Positions 18,318-27,279 of a stretch of 59,208 nucleotides of DNA are shown in pieces. The DNA comes from an uncultured Lachnospiraceae bacterium (lineage in GTDB: Bacteria > Bacillota > Clostridia > Lachnospirales > Lachnospiraceae). Numbering within the stretch: position 1 is the stretch's first letter; every line of letters begins with the position of its first letter. The stretch spans positions 1 to 59,208 of the forward strand of contig CAOKPU010000010.1 in the NCBI GenBank assembly GCA_948470755.1, in the 5' to 3' direction. The notes beneath the pieces are model-generated. The model ran no database searches and was not told the origin of the DNA. It was given only the letters and a program-made list of their open reading frames with translations. A program made the translations under genes and the position numbers.

Positions 18318-18550
18318 GATTCGGGCGTCAAAAGGCCCATCCGGCGTCCCCATCCGGCAGATGGCACAAAAGGTTTGTGCGCACTCTGTTGCACGGGACA
18401 TTCCGATGAGCCTCGGAAAGCAAAAATCGTGTTCAGCAGAGGCTTCCACGATTTTAGAGTCTCCTCTCCATCGTGCAAAAGCCGTTTGCACAAATCTAGT
18501 GTGCCATCTGCCGGACGGGGCCGCCGGATGGGCCTTTTGACACCCGAATC
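18318..18550. repeat. Family 2 palindromic repeat, copy 3 (longest)
   Basis: An inverted repeat with arms of about 52 bp. Left outer arm is 18318-18346 (GATTCGGGCGTC, AAAAGGCCCATCCGGCG) and right outer arm 18522-18550, with one mismatch. Inner parts pair TCCGGCAGATGGCACA with TGTGCCATCTGCCGGA. The ~150-base centre has further small hairpins (GCACAAA/TTTGTGC, ATCGTG/CACGAT). No transposase is encoded, so the structure is MITE-like. Short open frames here are products of the palindrome. Confidence 0.8.
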
Positions 18551-18759
18551 ATTATAGGAAAGATAAATAAGGATCATGGTTTGAAAAATAGTGTTGAGGA
18601 ATGCTGAAAGAGTGGATATAATAAAAATTAGTATTTGAGTTCGTCCTGTCAGCAAGCATTGAATCATAAAAACTCTTGCAATATATAGTTTAAAAGCCTA
18701 ATAAAAAGGAATCTGGTGGTGAGATTATATGATAACTGCAATGACAAACGGAAGATAAT

Positions 18760-18822
18760 GTTTATAGAGTGACTACAGGGCGCCTGGCTGACTGGGGTAT
18801 TCCCGATAAACAAAACCACTCT
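18760..18822 (+). ncRNA. Candidate structured leader with a pseudoknot, before the thioesterase gene
   Basis: GTTTAT (18760-18765) pairs with ATAAAC (18806-18811), and AGAGTG (18766-18771) pairs with CACTCT (18817-18822). The order is crossing, so both together make an H-type pseudoknot. Two small hairpins (CAGG-GCG-CCTG and GGG-GTATT-like CCC) lie between. It ends 42 bases before the ATG at 18865. I do not recognise a known riboswitch class. The rest of the 18551-18864 gap is A+T-rich with nothing else I can name. Confidence 0.3.
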
Positions 18823-18864
18823 TAACCTTTAATAAAAAATGTATCCGGAAAAAGGAGGCGGCAA

Positions 18865-19260
18865 ATGAAAGAAGAGATATTAGAAGAGGTGCGGAAACGA
18901 TTCGGGAATGACAGGTTTGCGACGGAGAATGGGGCTGTTATTGATGAAATAGGAAGCCTTTATGCAATATGCAGTTTAAAGCTGACAGAGAAGCACAAAA
19001 ATGCCATGGGAGCCGTAATGGGAGGGGTGCCTTTTACATTGGCGGATTTTGCTTTTGCCGTTGCATCTAACTGGCAGGAACCGGGAGTGGTTTCCTTAAG
19101 TTCCAACATTACTTATCTGGGGATGGCAAAAGGGGAAAGGCTGATTGCTGAGGCCTGCTGTATAAAAAACGGACGTTCCACCAATTATTACCGCGTTTCC
19201 GTTCGTGACGAACTGGGCAATCCGGTCGCGGCAGTTACGACGACCGGATACCGGAAATAG
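18865..19260 (+). CDS. PaaI-family hotdog thioesterase
   Basis: A 131-residue single-domain hotdog-fold protein, probably hydrolysing an acyl- or aryl-CoA thioester. The typical active-site helix segment is NAMGAVMGGVPFTLADFAFA, where family members have HGG followed by an acidic residue (here MGG with Asp). Strand-rich C-terminus VSLSSNITYLGMAKGERLIAEA fits the fold. AAAGGAGG is 6-8 bases before the ATG. It stands alone after a possibly structured leader. Confidence 0.82.
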   Translation: MKEEILEEVRKRFGNDRFATENGAVIDEIGSLYAICSLKLTEKHKNAMGAVMGGVPFTLADFAFAVASNWQEPGVVSLSSNITYLGMAKGERLIAEACCIKNGRSTNYYRVSVRDELGNPVAAVTTTGYRK

Positions 19261-19310
19261 CGGGATGGGCAGGGAGGCAGAAGTTCCGGATCGTATGAAA
19301 AGAAAATCCG

Positions 19311-19339
19311 TTGACAATGAAATGATATATTGATATGAT
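19311..19339 (+). promoter_or_regulatory. Promoter of the HD-GYP regulator gene
   Basis: Consensus TTGACA (19311-19316) and TATGAT (19334-19339) with 17-base spacing, 61 bases before the ATG. Confidence 0.75.
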
Positions 19340-19400
19340 TTTTAATGTAACCGTGGAATATCGTTGAGGGCAGCAGATAACGAAGTTAAAGGGATTTTAT

Positions 19401-20492
19401 ATGAATAAAAAAAAGATATTGATAGTGGATGATGTGCAATTTAATCACAAGACGGCTAATATGGTGCTGCAGGATACTTATGAGTTGTATAATGCGTTAT
19501 CAGCGGAAGAAGGGTTTAATATTCTGGAAACGGTGCGTCCGGATTTAATCCTTTTAGATGTGGTCATGCCGGTTATGGATGGCTACGAGATGATTAAGAT
19601 TTTGAAAAAAAGCCCCCGTTTCAAATCCATCCCGGTTATTTTCCTTACTGCGGAAACAAAGGCGGAGGCGGAGGTAGAGGCTTTTAACTGCGGGATTGCG
19701 GATTATATTACAAAGCCTTTTATACCGATTGTGATGAAGAAAAGAGTGGAGAACCAGATTGCCTTAGCGGAATATGAACAGAGCCTGGAGGCGATGGTTG
19801 AGGAAAAAGTTGAGGAAATCGAAAGCATGTATGATCTGATGACGGTCAGTTTTGCCGGGCTGGTAGAATCCAGGGATGGTGTGACCGGCGGGCATCTGAA
19901 GAACACATCGCTGTATTTTAATTTGTTTATCCATTATCTGATGGGGCTTCCTGAATATGCGGATGAACTTCCGGAGAGCCTTGTGAAAAGGGCTTGCCGT
20001 TCCGCCCCGCTTCACGATGTGGGCAAGATAGCCATTGAGGATGCCGTGCTGCGCAAGGAGGGGGCTTTGAGTAAAGAAGAGTTTGCCCAGATGAAGATGC
20101 ATTCCGTTATAGGAGGGGATATTTTTGCTTTTATAAAAGAGCGGATCCCTGATAGGGAATTCGCTGAAGTCGCGGAAAAAATTGCCAGATATCATCATGA
20201 GAAATGGAATGGGAGCGGTTATCCGGACGGGATAAAAGGAAAAGAGATCCCATTGGTAGCCCGGATTATGAGCATCGTGGACGTATATGACGCCTTGACT
20301 TCCAAACGGCCATATAAAGAGCCTTTTTCCCATGACAAGGCTTTTGAAATGATAATGGAAAAAAGCGGAACGGATTTTGACCCGGATTTGGTTGGGGAAT
20401 TTTTAAATATAAAAGACAGGGTAAAAGATTGTCTTAGCATGAAAGAGCAGATGATTACCGAACAACAGTATTTTATGGTACAAAAGATATAA
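19401..20492 (+). CDS. Response regulator with HD-GYP phosphodiesterase domain
   Basis: A 363-residue two-domain protein. Receiver domain: Asp10-Asp11, phosphoacceptor Asp53 (LILLDVVMP), Thr in FLTAET and Lys in ITKPF. A helix leads to an HD-GYP domain with HD at 205-206 (LHDVGKIA), HSVIGG, the HHEKWNGSGYPDG signature and D-V-Y-D-A-L. HD-GYP enzymes degrade c-di-GMP, so phosphorylation probably tunes second-messenger levels. It has its own promoter and no adjacent kinase, so the partner is elsewhere. Confidence 0.93.
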   Translation: MNKKKILIVDDVQFNHKTANMVLQDTYELYNALSAEEGFNILETVRPDLILLDVVMPVMDGYEMIKILKKSPRFKSIPVIFLTAETKAEAEVEAFNCGIADYITKPFIPIVMKKRVENQIALAEYEQSLEAMVEEKVEEIESMYDLMTVSFAGLVESRDGVTGGHLKNTSLYFNLFIHYLMGLPEYADELPESLVKRACRSAPLHDVGKIAIEDAVLRKEGALSKEEFAQMKMHSVIGGDIFAFIKERIPDREFAEVAEKIARYHHEKWNGSGYPDGIKGKEIPLVARIMSIVDVYDALTSKRPYKEPFSHDKAFEMIMEKSGTDFDPDLVGEFLNIKDRVKDCLSMKEQMITEQQYFMVQKI

Positions 20493-20581
20493 AGAGGATA
20501 AGATGGGAAGAAAGGGACGGAAGATTTTATATTGTACAAGGCTTCCGGCCTTTCGGTTTGGAAAGGAGCAGGATCATAAAG

Positions 20582-21106
20582 ATGAAAAGATTGGAAGAAT
20601 ACGTAAGGAGTATTCCGGATTTCCCGGAGGAAGGGATTATTTTCAGGGATGTAACGAGTGTGCTGCAGGATGCGGATGGGCTGCAGCTAGCTATTGATAC
20701 GATGCAGGAGAAGGTGAAGGGCTTAGAGTTTGATGTAGTGGCGGGGCCGGAATCAAGAGGATTTATTTTTGGAACCCCTATTGCATATAATTTGAAAAAG
20801 CCTTTTATTTTAATACGCAAAAAAGGCAAACTTCCTTGTGAGACTGTTTCGATGGATTATGATTTGGAGTACGGTACGGCGACGGTTGAAATGCATAAAG
20901 ATTCTATCAAGCCAGGGCAGAAGGTGCTGATTGTGGATGATTTGATCGCGACAGGAGGCACGACGGAAGCGATGATCCGCTTAATCGAAGCATTGGGCGG
21001 GGAAGTGACCGGCGTGGTAGTGCTGATGGAACTGGCAGGCTTAAAGGGCCGTGAAAGGCTGAAAGATTACAGGCTTGAGTCTGCAATCTGTTATGAAGGG
21101 AAATAG
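20582..21106 (+). CDS. apt: Adenine phosphoribosyltransferase
   Basis: A 174-residue purine-salvage enzyme making AMP from adenine and PRPP. It begins with the family pattern LEEYVRSIPDFPEEGIIFRD. GPESRGFIFG and the KKGKLPCET flexible loop follow. The PRPP site is VLIVDDLIATGGTT. ATG 20582 fits the family start; a TTG 24 bases earlier belongs to the AGGAG region. It precedes rel with a 50-base gap, a common arrangement in Bacillota. Confidence 0.96.
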   Translation: MKRLEEYVRSIPDFPEEGIIFRDVTSVLQDADGLQLAIDTMQEKVKGLEFDVVAGPESRGFIFGTPIAYNLKKPFILIRKKGKLPCETVSMDYDLEYGTATVEMHKDSIKPGQKVLIVDDLIATGGTTEAMIRLIEALGGEVTGVVVLMELAGLKGRERLKDYRLESAICYEGK

Positions 21107-21156
21107 AAGGCGGGAAGCCGAAAAACTTGGGAACAAAATAATGGCCGGTGGTGTGT

Positions 21157-23478
21157 ATGACAGAAGAAAAGCGGAATATGACAACTGAAAAACGAGGAGT
21201 GGTTTTTGATGACGGGAGGATCGAAGCCATCCAGGAATTCCAAAGTCCTGAACAATTGTATCAGGATTTGATTGACCGTGTACGGAAATATCATCCGTCA
21301 GACGATATCTCTTTGATTGAAAAGGCATATAGGATTGCTTATGACGCTCATAAGGAACAGGTCAGAAAATCGGGAGAGCCATATATTATCCATCCCCTTT
21401 GCGTGGCGATCATACTTGCGGATCTGGAGATGGACAAGGAGACGATTGCCGCTGGCCTGTTGCATGATGTGGTGGAAGATACCATTATGACGGACGAGGA
21501 GATTGAAGAGGAGTTTGGCTCAGACGTGGCGCTTCTTGTGGACGGCGTTACAAAGTTGCAGCTATTGCAGCTTTCCGGCGACAATGAGGGCAAGACGCCG
21601 GATAAGCTGGAGATGCAGGCGGAAAATCTGCGCAAGATGTTTCTTGCCATGGCAAAAGACATTAGGGTTATTCTTATCAAACTGGCCGACAGGCTTCATA
21701 ATATGAGGACGCTTAAGCATATGCCTGCGGAGAAACAGCAGCGGATAGCGAGGGAGACGCTGGATATTTACGCCCCCATTGCCCAACGGCTTGGTATTTC
21801 CAAGATTAAAGTGGAGCTGGATGATTTATCTTTAAAATATTTGGAACCGGAAGTATATTATGATCTTGTGGATAAGATTGCCATTCGTAAAAGCGAGCGG
21901 GAGAGGTATATTCAGAATATTGTAAATGAAGTGAGCAAACATATTGAAAATGCCGGTATTAAAGCTCAGATTGACGGGCGGGTAAAGCATTTTTTCAGTA
22001 TTTATAAAAAAATGAAAAACCAGGATAAGACAATTGACCAAATTTACGATTTGTTTGCCGTACGTATTGTCGTGGATACGGTAAAGGATTGCTATGGGGC
22101 TTTAGGGGTGATCCATGAGATGTATAAGCCCATACCGGGCCGTTTTAAGGATTATATTGCTATGCCCAAGCCTAACCGGTACCAGTCTTTGCATACTACG
22201 CTGATCGGTTCTAGCGGGCAGCCTTTTGAAATACAGATTAGGACGCATGAGATGCATAAGGCGGCGGAATACGGGATTGCAGCCCATTGGAAGTATAAAG
22301 AGGCCTCCGATGGCAAAAAGGTGGAGGGGCAGGAAGAAGAAAAGCTGACCTGGCTTAGGCAGATCCTGGAATGGCAGCAGGATATGTCCGATAACAGGGA
22401 ATTTATGAATCTGCTTAAAAATGATTTGGATTTATTTTCCGATAACGTATACTGTTTTACGCCGAGAGGGGAAGTAAAAAACCTTCCTGCCGGATCTACT
22501 CCTATTGATTTCGCTTACAATATCCATAGCGCGGTAGGGAATAAGATGATAGGCGCCAGGGTAAACGGGAAACTGGTGACTATTGATTATGAGATCAAAA
22601 ACGGTGATCGTATTGAAATTTTGACTTCCCAGAATTCCAAAGGCCCCAGTAGGGACTGGCTGAATGTGGTAAAGAGTACACAGGCAAAAAACAAAATTAA
22701 TCAATGGTTCAGGAACGAGCGGAAGGAAGACAATATCGTCAAAGGAAAAGAGATGATGGCTTCCTATTGTAAGGCCAAGGCAGTCAATATGCAGGAAATC
22801 ATGAAGCCGGAATATATGAGCAGCATCATGAAGAAATACGGCTTTAAGGATTGGGAGTCTGTATGCGCGGCAGTGGGGCATGGCGGTTTAAAAGAAGGCC
22901 AGATCATCAATAAAATGCAGGAACTGTATGATAAAGAGCATAAAAAAGCCATTACTGACGAAGAAGTATTGTCTGCAGTTGCTGAAAGCCAAGGAAAGCA
23001 TATGCGGGCCAAATCGCAGGGCGGCATCGTAGTAAAAGGCATTCATGATGTGGCTGTCCGCTTTTCCAAATGCTGTAGCCCGGTTCCCGGGGATGAGATC
23101 GTAGGGTTTATTACCAGGGGAAGAGGCGTATCCATCCATAGGACGGACTGCGTCAATATTATCCATATGCCGGAACTGGAAAGGGTGCGGCTTATTGATG
23201 CGGAATGGCAGCAGTCCCCGGAGGAAGTGACCGGAGAAAAATATTTTGCGGAAATCAAGATTTATGCAAATAACAGGAGCGGGCTGCTGGCTGATATTTC
23301 CAGGACATTGACGGAGAAAAATATTGATATCCTGTCCATGAATACAAGGACGAATAAGCAAGGGTTTGCTACGCTTTCTACGTCTTTTGAAGTCAGAAGC
23401 AGGGAAGAACTGAACCGGATCATCGACAGGATCAGCGCGATTGAAAGCGTTGTGGATATTGAAAGGACGACGGGTTAG
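21157..23478 (+). CDS. rel: Bifunctional (p)ppGpp synthetase/hydrolase
   Basis: A 773-residue long RSH enzyme controlling the stringent response. HD hydrolase domain has HDVVEDT (His103-Asp104) and RLHNMRTL. The synthetase domain has the GRVKHFFSIYKKM and YQSLHTTL motifs. A TGS domain (FTPRGEVKNLPAGSTPIDFAY), a Cys-containing segment (RFSKCCSPVPGDEIVG) and a C-terminal ACT domain follow. Both catalytic domains look intact. The start is uncertain: ATG 21157 or 21178, neither with a strong ribosome binding site. The TAG stop lies in the GGTTAG junction of the family 1 repeat. Confidence 0.96.
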   Translation: MTEEKRNMTTEKRGVVFDDGRIEAIQEFQSPEQLYQDLIDRVRKYHPSDDISLIEKAYRIAYDAHKEQVRKSGEPYIIHPLCVAIILADLEMDKETIAAGLLHDVVEDTIMTDEEIEEEFGSDVALLVDGVTKLQLLQLSGDNEGKTPDKLEMQAENLRKMFLAMAKDIRVILIKLADRLHNMRTLKHMPAEKQQRIARETLDIYAPIAQRLGISKIKVELDDLSLKYLEPEVYYDLVDKIAIRKSERERYIQNIVNEVSKHIENAGIKAQIDGRVKHFFSIYKKMKNQDKTIDQIYDLFAVRIVVDTVKDCYGALGVIHEMYKPIPGRFKDYIAMPKPNRYQSLHTTLIGSSGQPFEIQIRTHEMHKAAEYGIAAHWKYKEASDGKKVEGQEEEKLTWLRQILEWQQDMSDNREFMNLLKNDLDLFSDNVYCFTPRGEVKNLPAGSTPIDFAYNIHSAVGNKMIGARVNGKLVTIDYEIKNGDRIEILTSQNSKGPSRDWLNVVKSTQAKNKINQWFRNERKEDNIVKGKEMMASYCKAKAVNMQEIMKPEYMSSIMKKYGFKDWESVCAAVGHGGLKEGQIINKMQELYDKEHKKAITDEEVLSAVAESQGKHMRAKSQGGIVVKGIHDVAVRFSKCCSPVPGDEIVGFITRGRGVSIHRTDCVNIIHMPELERVRLIDAEWQQSPEEVTGEKYFAEIKIYANNRSGLLADISRTLTEKNIDILSMNTRTNKQGFATLSTSFEVRSREELNRIIDRISAIESVVDIERTTG

Positions 23479-23768
23479 CGTGAGAAGAAGTTCTAAAGCT
23501 CAACAGCAGTGGCTGTTTCGCCAAGAACTTCTACGACTTGCTTTGCAAGTCTTTCTCACACCGAAAAATGCCTGGAATGCGGCATTTTTCATCAGGATTT
23601 GCGCCGCTGCGAAGCAGCGGCATGGGGGTTAGCGTGAGAAGAACTTCTAATCACTCGCAGCAGAGGCTGCTTCGCGAAGAAGTTCTAAGTCTCACGCAGG
23701 AGAATGCCTGAAATGCGGCATTCTCCGCACAGATTTGAGATTCCGCGAAGCGGAATCATGGGGGTTAG
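23478..23768 (+). repeat. Family 1 hairpin-mosaic repeat, copy 3 (two tandem blocks)
   Basis: Fills the rel-MBL gap. Block 1: long hairpin 23478-23561 (GAAGTTCT with AGAACTTC), an AAATGCC/GGCATTT hairpin, then GCCGCTGC-GAA-GCAGCGGC (23603-23621) and ATGGGGGTTAG. Block 2: GCGTGAG with CTCACGC (23632-23697, GAACTTCT with AGAAGTTC), GAGAATGCC/GGCATTCTC (23700-23725), then GATTCCGC-GAA-GCGGAATC (23739-23757) and ATGGGGGTTAG. Stem changes between blocks are compensated. Confidence 0.9.
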
Positions 23769-23787
23769 TGTGAAAGGAGCATAGGAA

Positions 23788-24420
23788 ATGGCGGGGTTAA
23801 AAATCGGCAGGATGGTTTTAGGGATTTGCCAGACGAATTTTTATTTTGTGTATAAGGAAGGGCATAAAGAGGTTATTTGTTTCGACCCGGCGGATGCGGG
23901 GGATTATATTTATGAAGCCTTGAGCGGGAAGGGCTTTGAGGTGGCGGGCATTTTTCTGACCCATGGGCATTTTGACCATATATGGGGAAGCCGGAAGTTG
24001 AGGGAGTTAAGCGGTGCGAAGATATTTGCTTATGAGGAGGAAAAGGCGGTGTGCGAGGATGCGGTCAATAATGTATCGGAACAGGCGGGCCGCGCTTATA
24101 CAGTAAAGCCTAACGGATATCTAAAGGACGGGGAAGAAACGACGATTGCGGGTATGACATGCAAGGTGATCGCTACCCCTGGGCATACCGTTGGAAGCTG
24201 TTGTTATTATTTTGAAGAAGATGGGATCCTGATCAGCGGCGATACGCTGTTTCAGGAATCGGTGGGCAGGACGGATTTCCCTACCGGGAGCATGGGCAGC
24301 CTGATCCGTTCTATAAAGGAAAGGTTATTCATCCTGCCGGATGAAACGAAAGTATATCCGGGCCATGGGGATGTGACGGATATTGGATCGGAGAAAAAAT
24401 ATAATCCGTTCCTACAGTAA
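23788..24420 (+). CDS. MBL-fold hydrolase (glyoxalase II-like)
   Basis: A 210-residue metallo-beta-lactamase-fold protein of the glyoxalase II/YcbL group. Metal-binding motif THGHFDHIWG is near residue 55, followed by ATPGHTVGSCCYY, SGDTLFQESVGRTD and the final VYPGHGDVTDIG, so the two-metal site is complete. Likely a thioester hydrolase; the substrate is not evident. AAAGGAG lies 10 bases before the ATG, just past the family 1 repeat. A strong terminator follows. Confidence 0.87.
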   Translation: MAGLKIGRMVLGICQTNFYFVYKEGHKEVICFDPADAGDYIYEALSGKGFEVAGIFLTHGHFDHIWGSRKLRELSGAKIFAYEEEKAVCEDAVNNVSEQAGRAYTVKPNGYLKDGEETTIAGMTCKVIATPGHTVGSCCYYFEEDGILISGDTLFQESVGRTDFPTGSMGSLIRSIKERLFILPDETKVYPGHGDVTDIGSEKKYNPFLQ

Positions 24421-24503
24421 GTAGTTCATTTCCGCAGGTAATAAGCCAAACGGCTGCTTATATTTGACGGCTGCCTTGAAGATATTGGCTGTATCGGTTT
24501 CTG

Positions 24504-24551
24504 AAAGGATAACGGCATGAATGGCAGATGCCATTCATGCCGTTATCCTTT
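24504..24551 (+). terminator. Long perfect hairpin after the MBL gene
   Basis: A 22-bp perfect stem (24504-24525 with 24530-24551) and AGAT tetraloop, followed shortly by TTTTTAT. It separates the MBL and glycerate kinase genes. Confidence 0.7.
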
Positions 24552-24605
24552 ACACATACTTTTTATAGTAAAAATTCACAATTGATTTGGCGGATGGGGT
24601 GGGAT

Positions 24606-25760
24606 ATGAAAGTAGTAATAGCGATGGATTCATTTAAAGGGTGTATGACTTCCATAGAAGCCGGGAAGGCGGCTGCAGAAGGGATTTTGAGAGTGGACGG
24701 GAAAGCGGATGTGGCAGTAAGGCCTTTGGCGGACGGCGGGGAAGGGACTGTGGAAGCGTTGGTAGGCGGTATGGGTGGAAAGAAGAGGATAATAAGAGTA
24801 ACGGGGCCTTTGGGAACTGCAGTGGACTGTGAGTATGGCATAATAGAAGAAAATCGGACGGCCGTGATTGAAATGGCTGCGGCTGCAGGACTTATGTTGG
24901 TTCCAAAGGAAAAAAGGAATCCGATCTATACCACGACTTATGGCCTTGGAGAAGTGATTAGGGATGCTGTTGGACAAGGATGCCGAAGATTCCTTATCGG
25001 AATCGGGGGCAGCGCCACGAACGACGGCGGGGCTGGGATGCTGCAGGCGCTTGGTTTTGGGATGTTGGATAAGAAGGGGAGGCAGATCGCTTTCGGTGCG
25101 GGAGGGTTGGAACATTTGGCCTCGATTGATGATGGGAATATCTTGCCGGAGCTGTCGGAATGCGAATTCCGTATAGCCTGTGATGTTGCCAATGGCTTAT
25201 GCGGCCCGGAAGGATGCAGCGCGGTTTATGGCCCCCAGAAAGGGGCGGATCAGGCTATGGTGGGACAAATGGACGGTTGGATGGAGAAATATGCATGGCT
25301 GGCTAAGGAACGGTACGAAAAAGCAGATCCGGGGCAGCCAGGCGCAGGAGCGGCCGGCGGGCTTGGGTTTGCCTTTTTGACTTTTTTAAATGGATCTCTG
25401 GAGCCGGGGGCGGAAATCGTATTGGAAGAAACCGGGTTGGAACAATATATAAAGGATGCCGGGCTTTTTATAACGGGGGAAGGCAGGCTGGATGGGCAGA
25501 CGGCGATGGGGAAGGCTCCTCTGGCGTCTGCAAAGCTGGCGAAAAAATGGGGGAAGCCGGTGGCGGCTTTGGCGGGAAGCGTGACGGAGGAGGCGCGCCG
25601 ATGCAATGAAAAGGGAATCGATGCATTTTTTCCCATTCTTCCTTATGTCATGACGTTGGAAGAGGCGCTGGCGCCGGCTAATGCGAAAAAGCATTTGGCA
25701 GATGCGGCGGAACAGGTCTATCGGTTCTGGCTAAGCTGCACTTATGGCGTCATACGGTAG
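24606..25760 (+). CDS. Glycerate kinase, type I
   Basis: A 384-residue enzyme phosphorylating D-glycerate with ATP. Family landmarks: IAMDSFKGCMTSIEAG at the start, RPLADGGEGTVEAL, MAAAAGLMLV, IGIGGSATNDGGAGML, the DVANGLCGPEG segment and FITGEGRLDGQT near the C-terminus. ATG 24606 is chosen for the purine-rich GGGTGGG upstream and the family start; the open frame before it runs through the terminator. Convergent with the MATE gene. Confidence 0.95.
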   Translation: MKVVIAMDSFKGCMTSIEAGKAAAEGILRVDGKADVAVRPLADGGEGTVEALVGGMGGKKRIIRVTGPLGTAVDCEYGIIEENRTAVIEMAAAAGLMLVPKEKRNPIYTTTYGLGEVIRDAVGQGCRRFLIGIGGSATNDGGAGMLQALGFGMLDKKGRQIAFGAGGLEHLASIDDGNILPELSECEFRIACDVANGLCGPEGCSAVYGPQKGADQAMVGQMDGWMEKYAWLAKERYEKADPGQPGAGAAGGLGFAFLTFLNGSLEPGAEIVLEETGLEQYIKDAGLFITGEGRLDGQTAMGKAPLASAKLAKKWGKPVAALAGSVTEEARRCNEKGIDAFFPILPYVMTLEEALAPANAKKHLADAAEQVYRFWLSCTYGVIR

Positions 25761-25780
25761 GCTTAGTGTCCTTCCGCTTG

Positions 25781-27145
25781 TTACGGCTTTTCAAAGCCGT
25801 GTACCCAGTCGGCTTTCAGGAAATAAATAAGAAAGACGATAGAACTTAGGGACCATGTGAGAGGATAAGCCCAGAAAATAACTCGGATGGATGGGATAAA
25901 ATGTACGGCCAAAGTAATGTAAGTTACCCGGACGATGCACCAGAAACAAAGCATGGTGAGCATTGGCACGGTGGCTTTTCCTGCACCTCTTAGGATGCCT
26001 GCGATACAATGGGAAAAAGCGAGCAGGCAATAAAAAAGAGTGACCGTTCTTGCCTGGGCTGTCCCGTAAGCGATGACTTCCGGGGTACGGTTAAAAGCAA
26101 AGATAAGGACGGGGATGGTGAAGTAAATAAATACACCTACCAGTTCCGCCATGACGACGGAGCAAAGGAGGCCGAAGCGCGCCCCTTTTTTCGCCCGGTC
26201 ATATTGTTTTGCGCCAAGATTCTGGCTGATAAAAGTAGTAAGGGCCAGAGCAAAACAGGTGATAGGCAGAAAGCCGAAGCCTTCTATTTTGGAATAGGCC
26301 CCACAGCCTGCAACTGCCATTTTGCCGAATTTATTTATATTGGATTGTACGATCACATTGGCGAATGCGATGATAGAATTTTGAAACCCGGCGGGAAGGC
26401 CGTTGGAAATGATCTGACGCAGCATAGGCAGGTCAAAGCGTATCATCCTTATTGATACCCGATAATCTTCCGGGCTTTTATAAACGAGGCGGAAAAGGCA
26501 TAAAAGCGCGCTGATGAACTGGGAAAGGATAGTGGCAAGGGCGGCGGCCCCTACGCCGAAACCCAGGACCCCTACGAATAGAAGATCCAGCAGGATATTG
26601 ATAAGGGATGAAACGATCAGGTAGATCAAAGGATGGCGGCTGTCCCCCACCGACTGCAGGATGCCCACGAATACATTGTACATAACAAAAGAAAGGGAAC
26701 CCATAAAATAAATACGGAAGTATACAGTGGATTCCGGAAGTACATCGGCCGGCGTCCCCATCCATATAAGGATGCGCGAGGTGAGAAGGGTGCCCGCTAT
26801 GGTTAAAAGGATCCCGGCTGCAAGCCCAAAGGCAATCATGGCGTGTACTGCTTTTTTTACTTCTTTTATTTCCCTTGCACCATAATATCTGGCGATAACA
26901 ACACCGGCACCCATGGCGATCCCGTTAAAAAAACCTACCATAAGAAAGATAAGGTTTCCGGAGGAACTGACCGCGGCAAGGGCGTTGCTGCCTAAGAAGT
27001 TTCCTACGATCAGGGAGTCTGCGGTATTATATAACTGCTGAAAAAGATTCCCGAGGAAAAGCGGGAATGCGAATGCGATGATCTTCTTCCATATGGGGCC
27101 TTCGGTCATTAAGGTTGTTTTTGCTGAAGTATTTACGGCAGTCAT
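25781..27145 (-). CDS. MATE-family efflux protein
   Basis: A 454-residue polytopic membrane protein of the MATE/MOP superfamily with about twelve hydrophobic segments in two similar halves. Typical elements are FAFPLFLGNLFQQLYNTAD in the first helix, VGNFLG, and in the second half NGLPAGFQNSI and FISQNLGAKQYDRAKKG. It probably exports drugs or metabolites using a Na+ or H+ gradient. AAAGGAGA precedes the start. It is divergent from hemZ; no cargo-specific neighbour is seen. Confidence 0.92.
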   Translation of the reverse strand: MTAVNTSAKTTLMTEGPIWKKIIAFAFPLFLGNLFQQLYNTADSLIVGNFLGSNALAAVSSSGNLIFLMVGFFNGIAMGAGVVIARYYGAREIKEVKKAVHAMIAFGLAAGILLTIAGTLLTSRILIWMGTPADVLPESTVYFRIYFMGSLSFVMYNVFVGILQSVGDSRHPLIYLIVSSLINILLDLLFVGVLGFGVGAAALATILSQFISALLCLFRLVYKSPEDYRVSIRMIRFDLPMLRQIISNGLPAGFQNSIIAFANVIVQSNINKFGKMAVAGCGAYSKIEGFGFLPITCFALALTTFISQNLGAKQYDRAKKGARFGLLCSVVMAELVGVFIYFTIPVLIFAFNRTPEVIAYGTAQARTVTLFYCLLAFSHCIAGILRGAGKATVPMLTMLCFWCIVRVTYITLAVHFIPSIRVIFWAYPLTWSLSSIVFLIYFLKADWVHGFEKP

Positions 27146-27279
27146 AGCTCTGTCTCCTTTCAGATTTCTTTTGACGCTGGTTTCTATTATAGCGCTGATT
27201 TTTCCCGGTGGACAGAGGAAATTAAGAGTATTATAATGTGGAAAGGGCTTTCTTATAAAATGTGAGAAGGAGAAACAGA

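Noticed and set aside
23478-23768. CRISPR array suggested by repeated palindromes
   Set aside because: Only two blocks, unequal spacing, no spacers and no cas genes; the hairpin mosaic explains the repeats.
26009-26455. 148-codon plus-strand frame inside the MATE gene
   Set aside because: Antisense shadow of a clear membrane protein.
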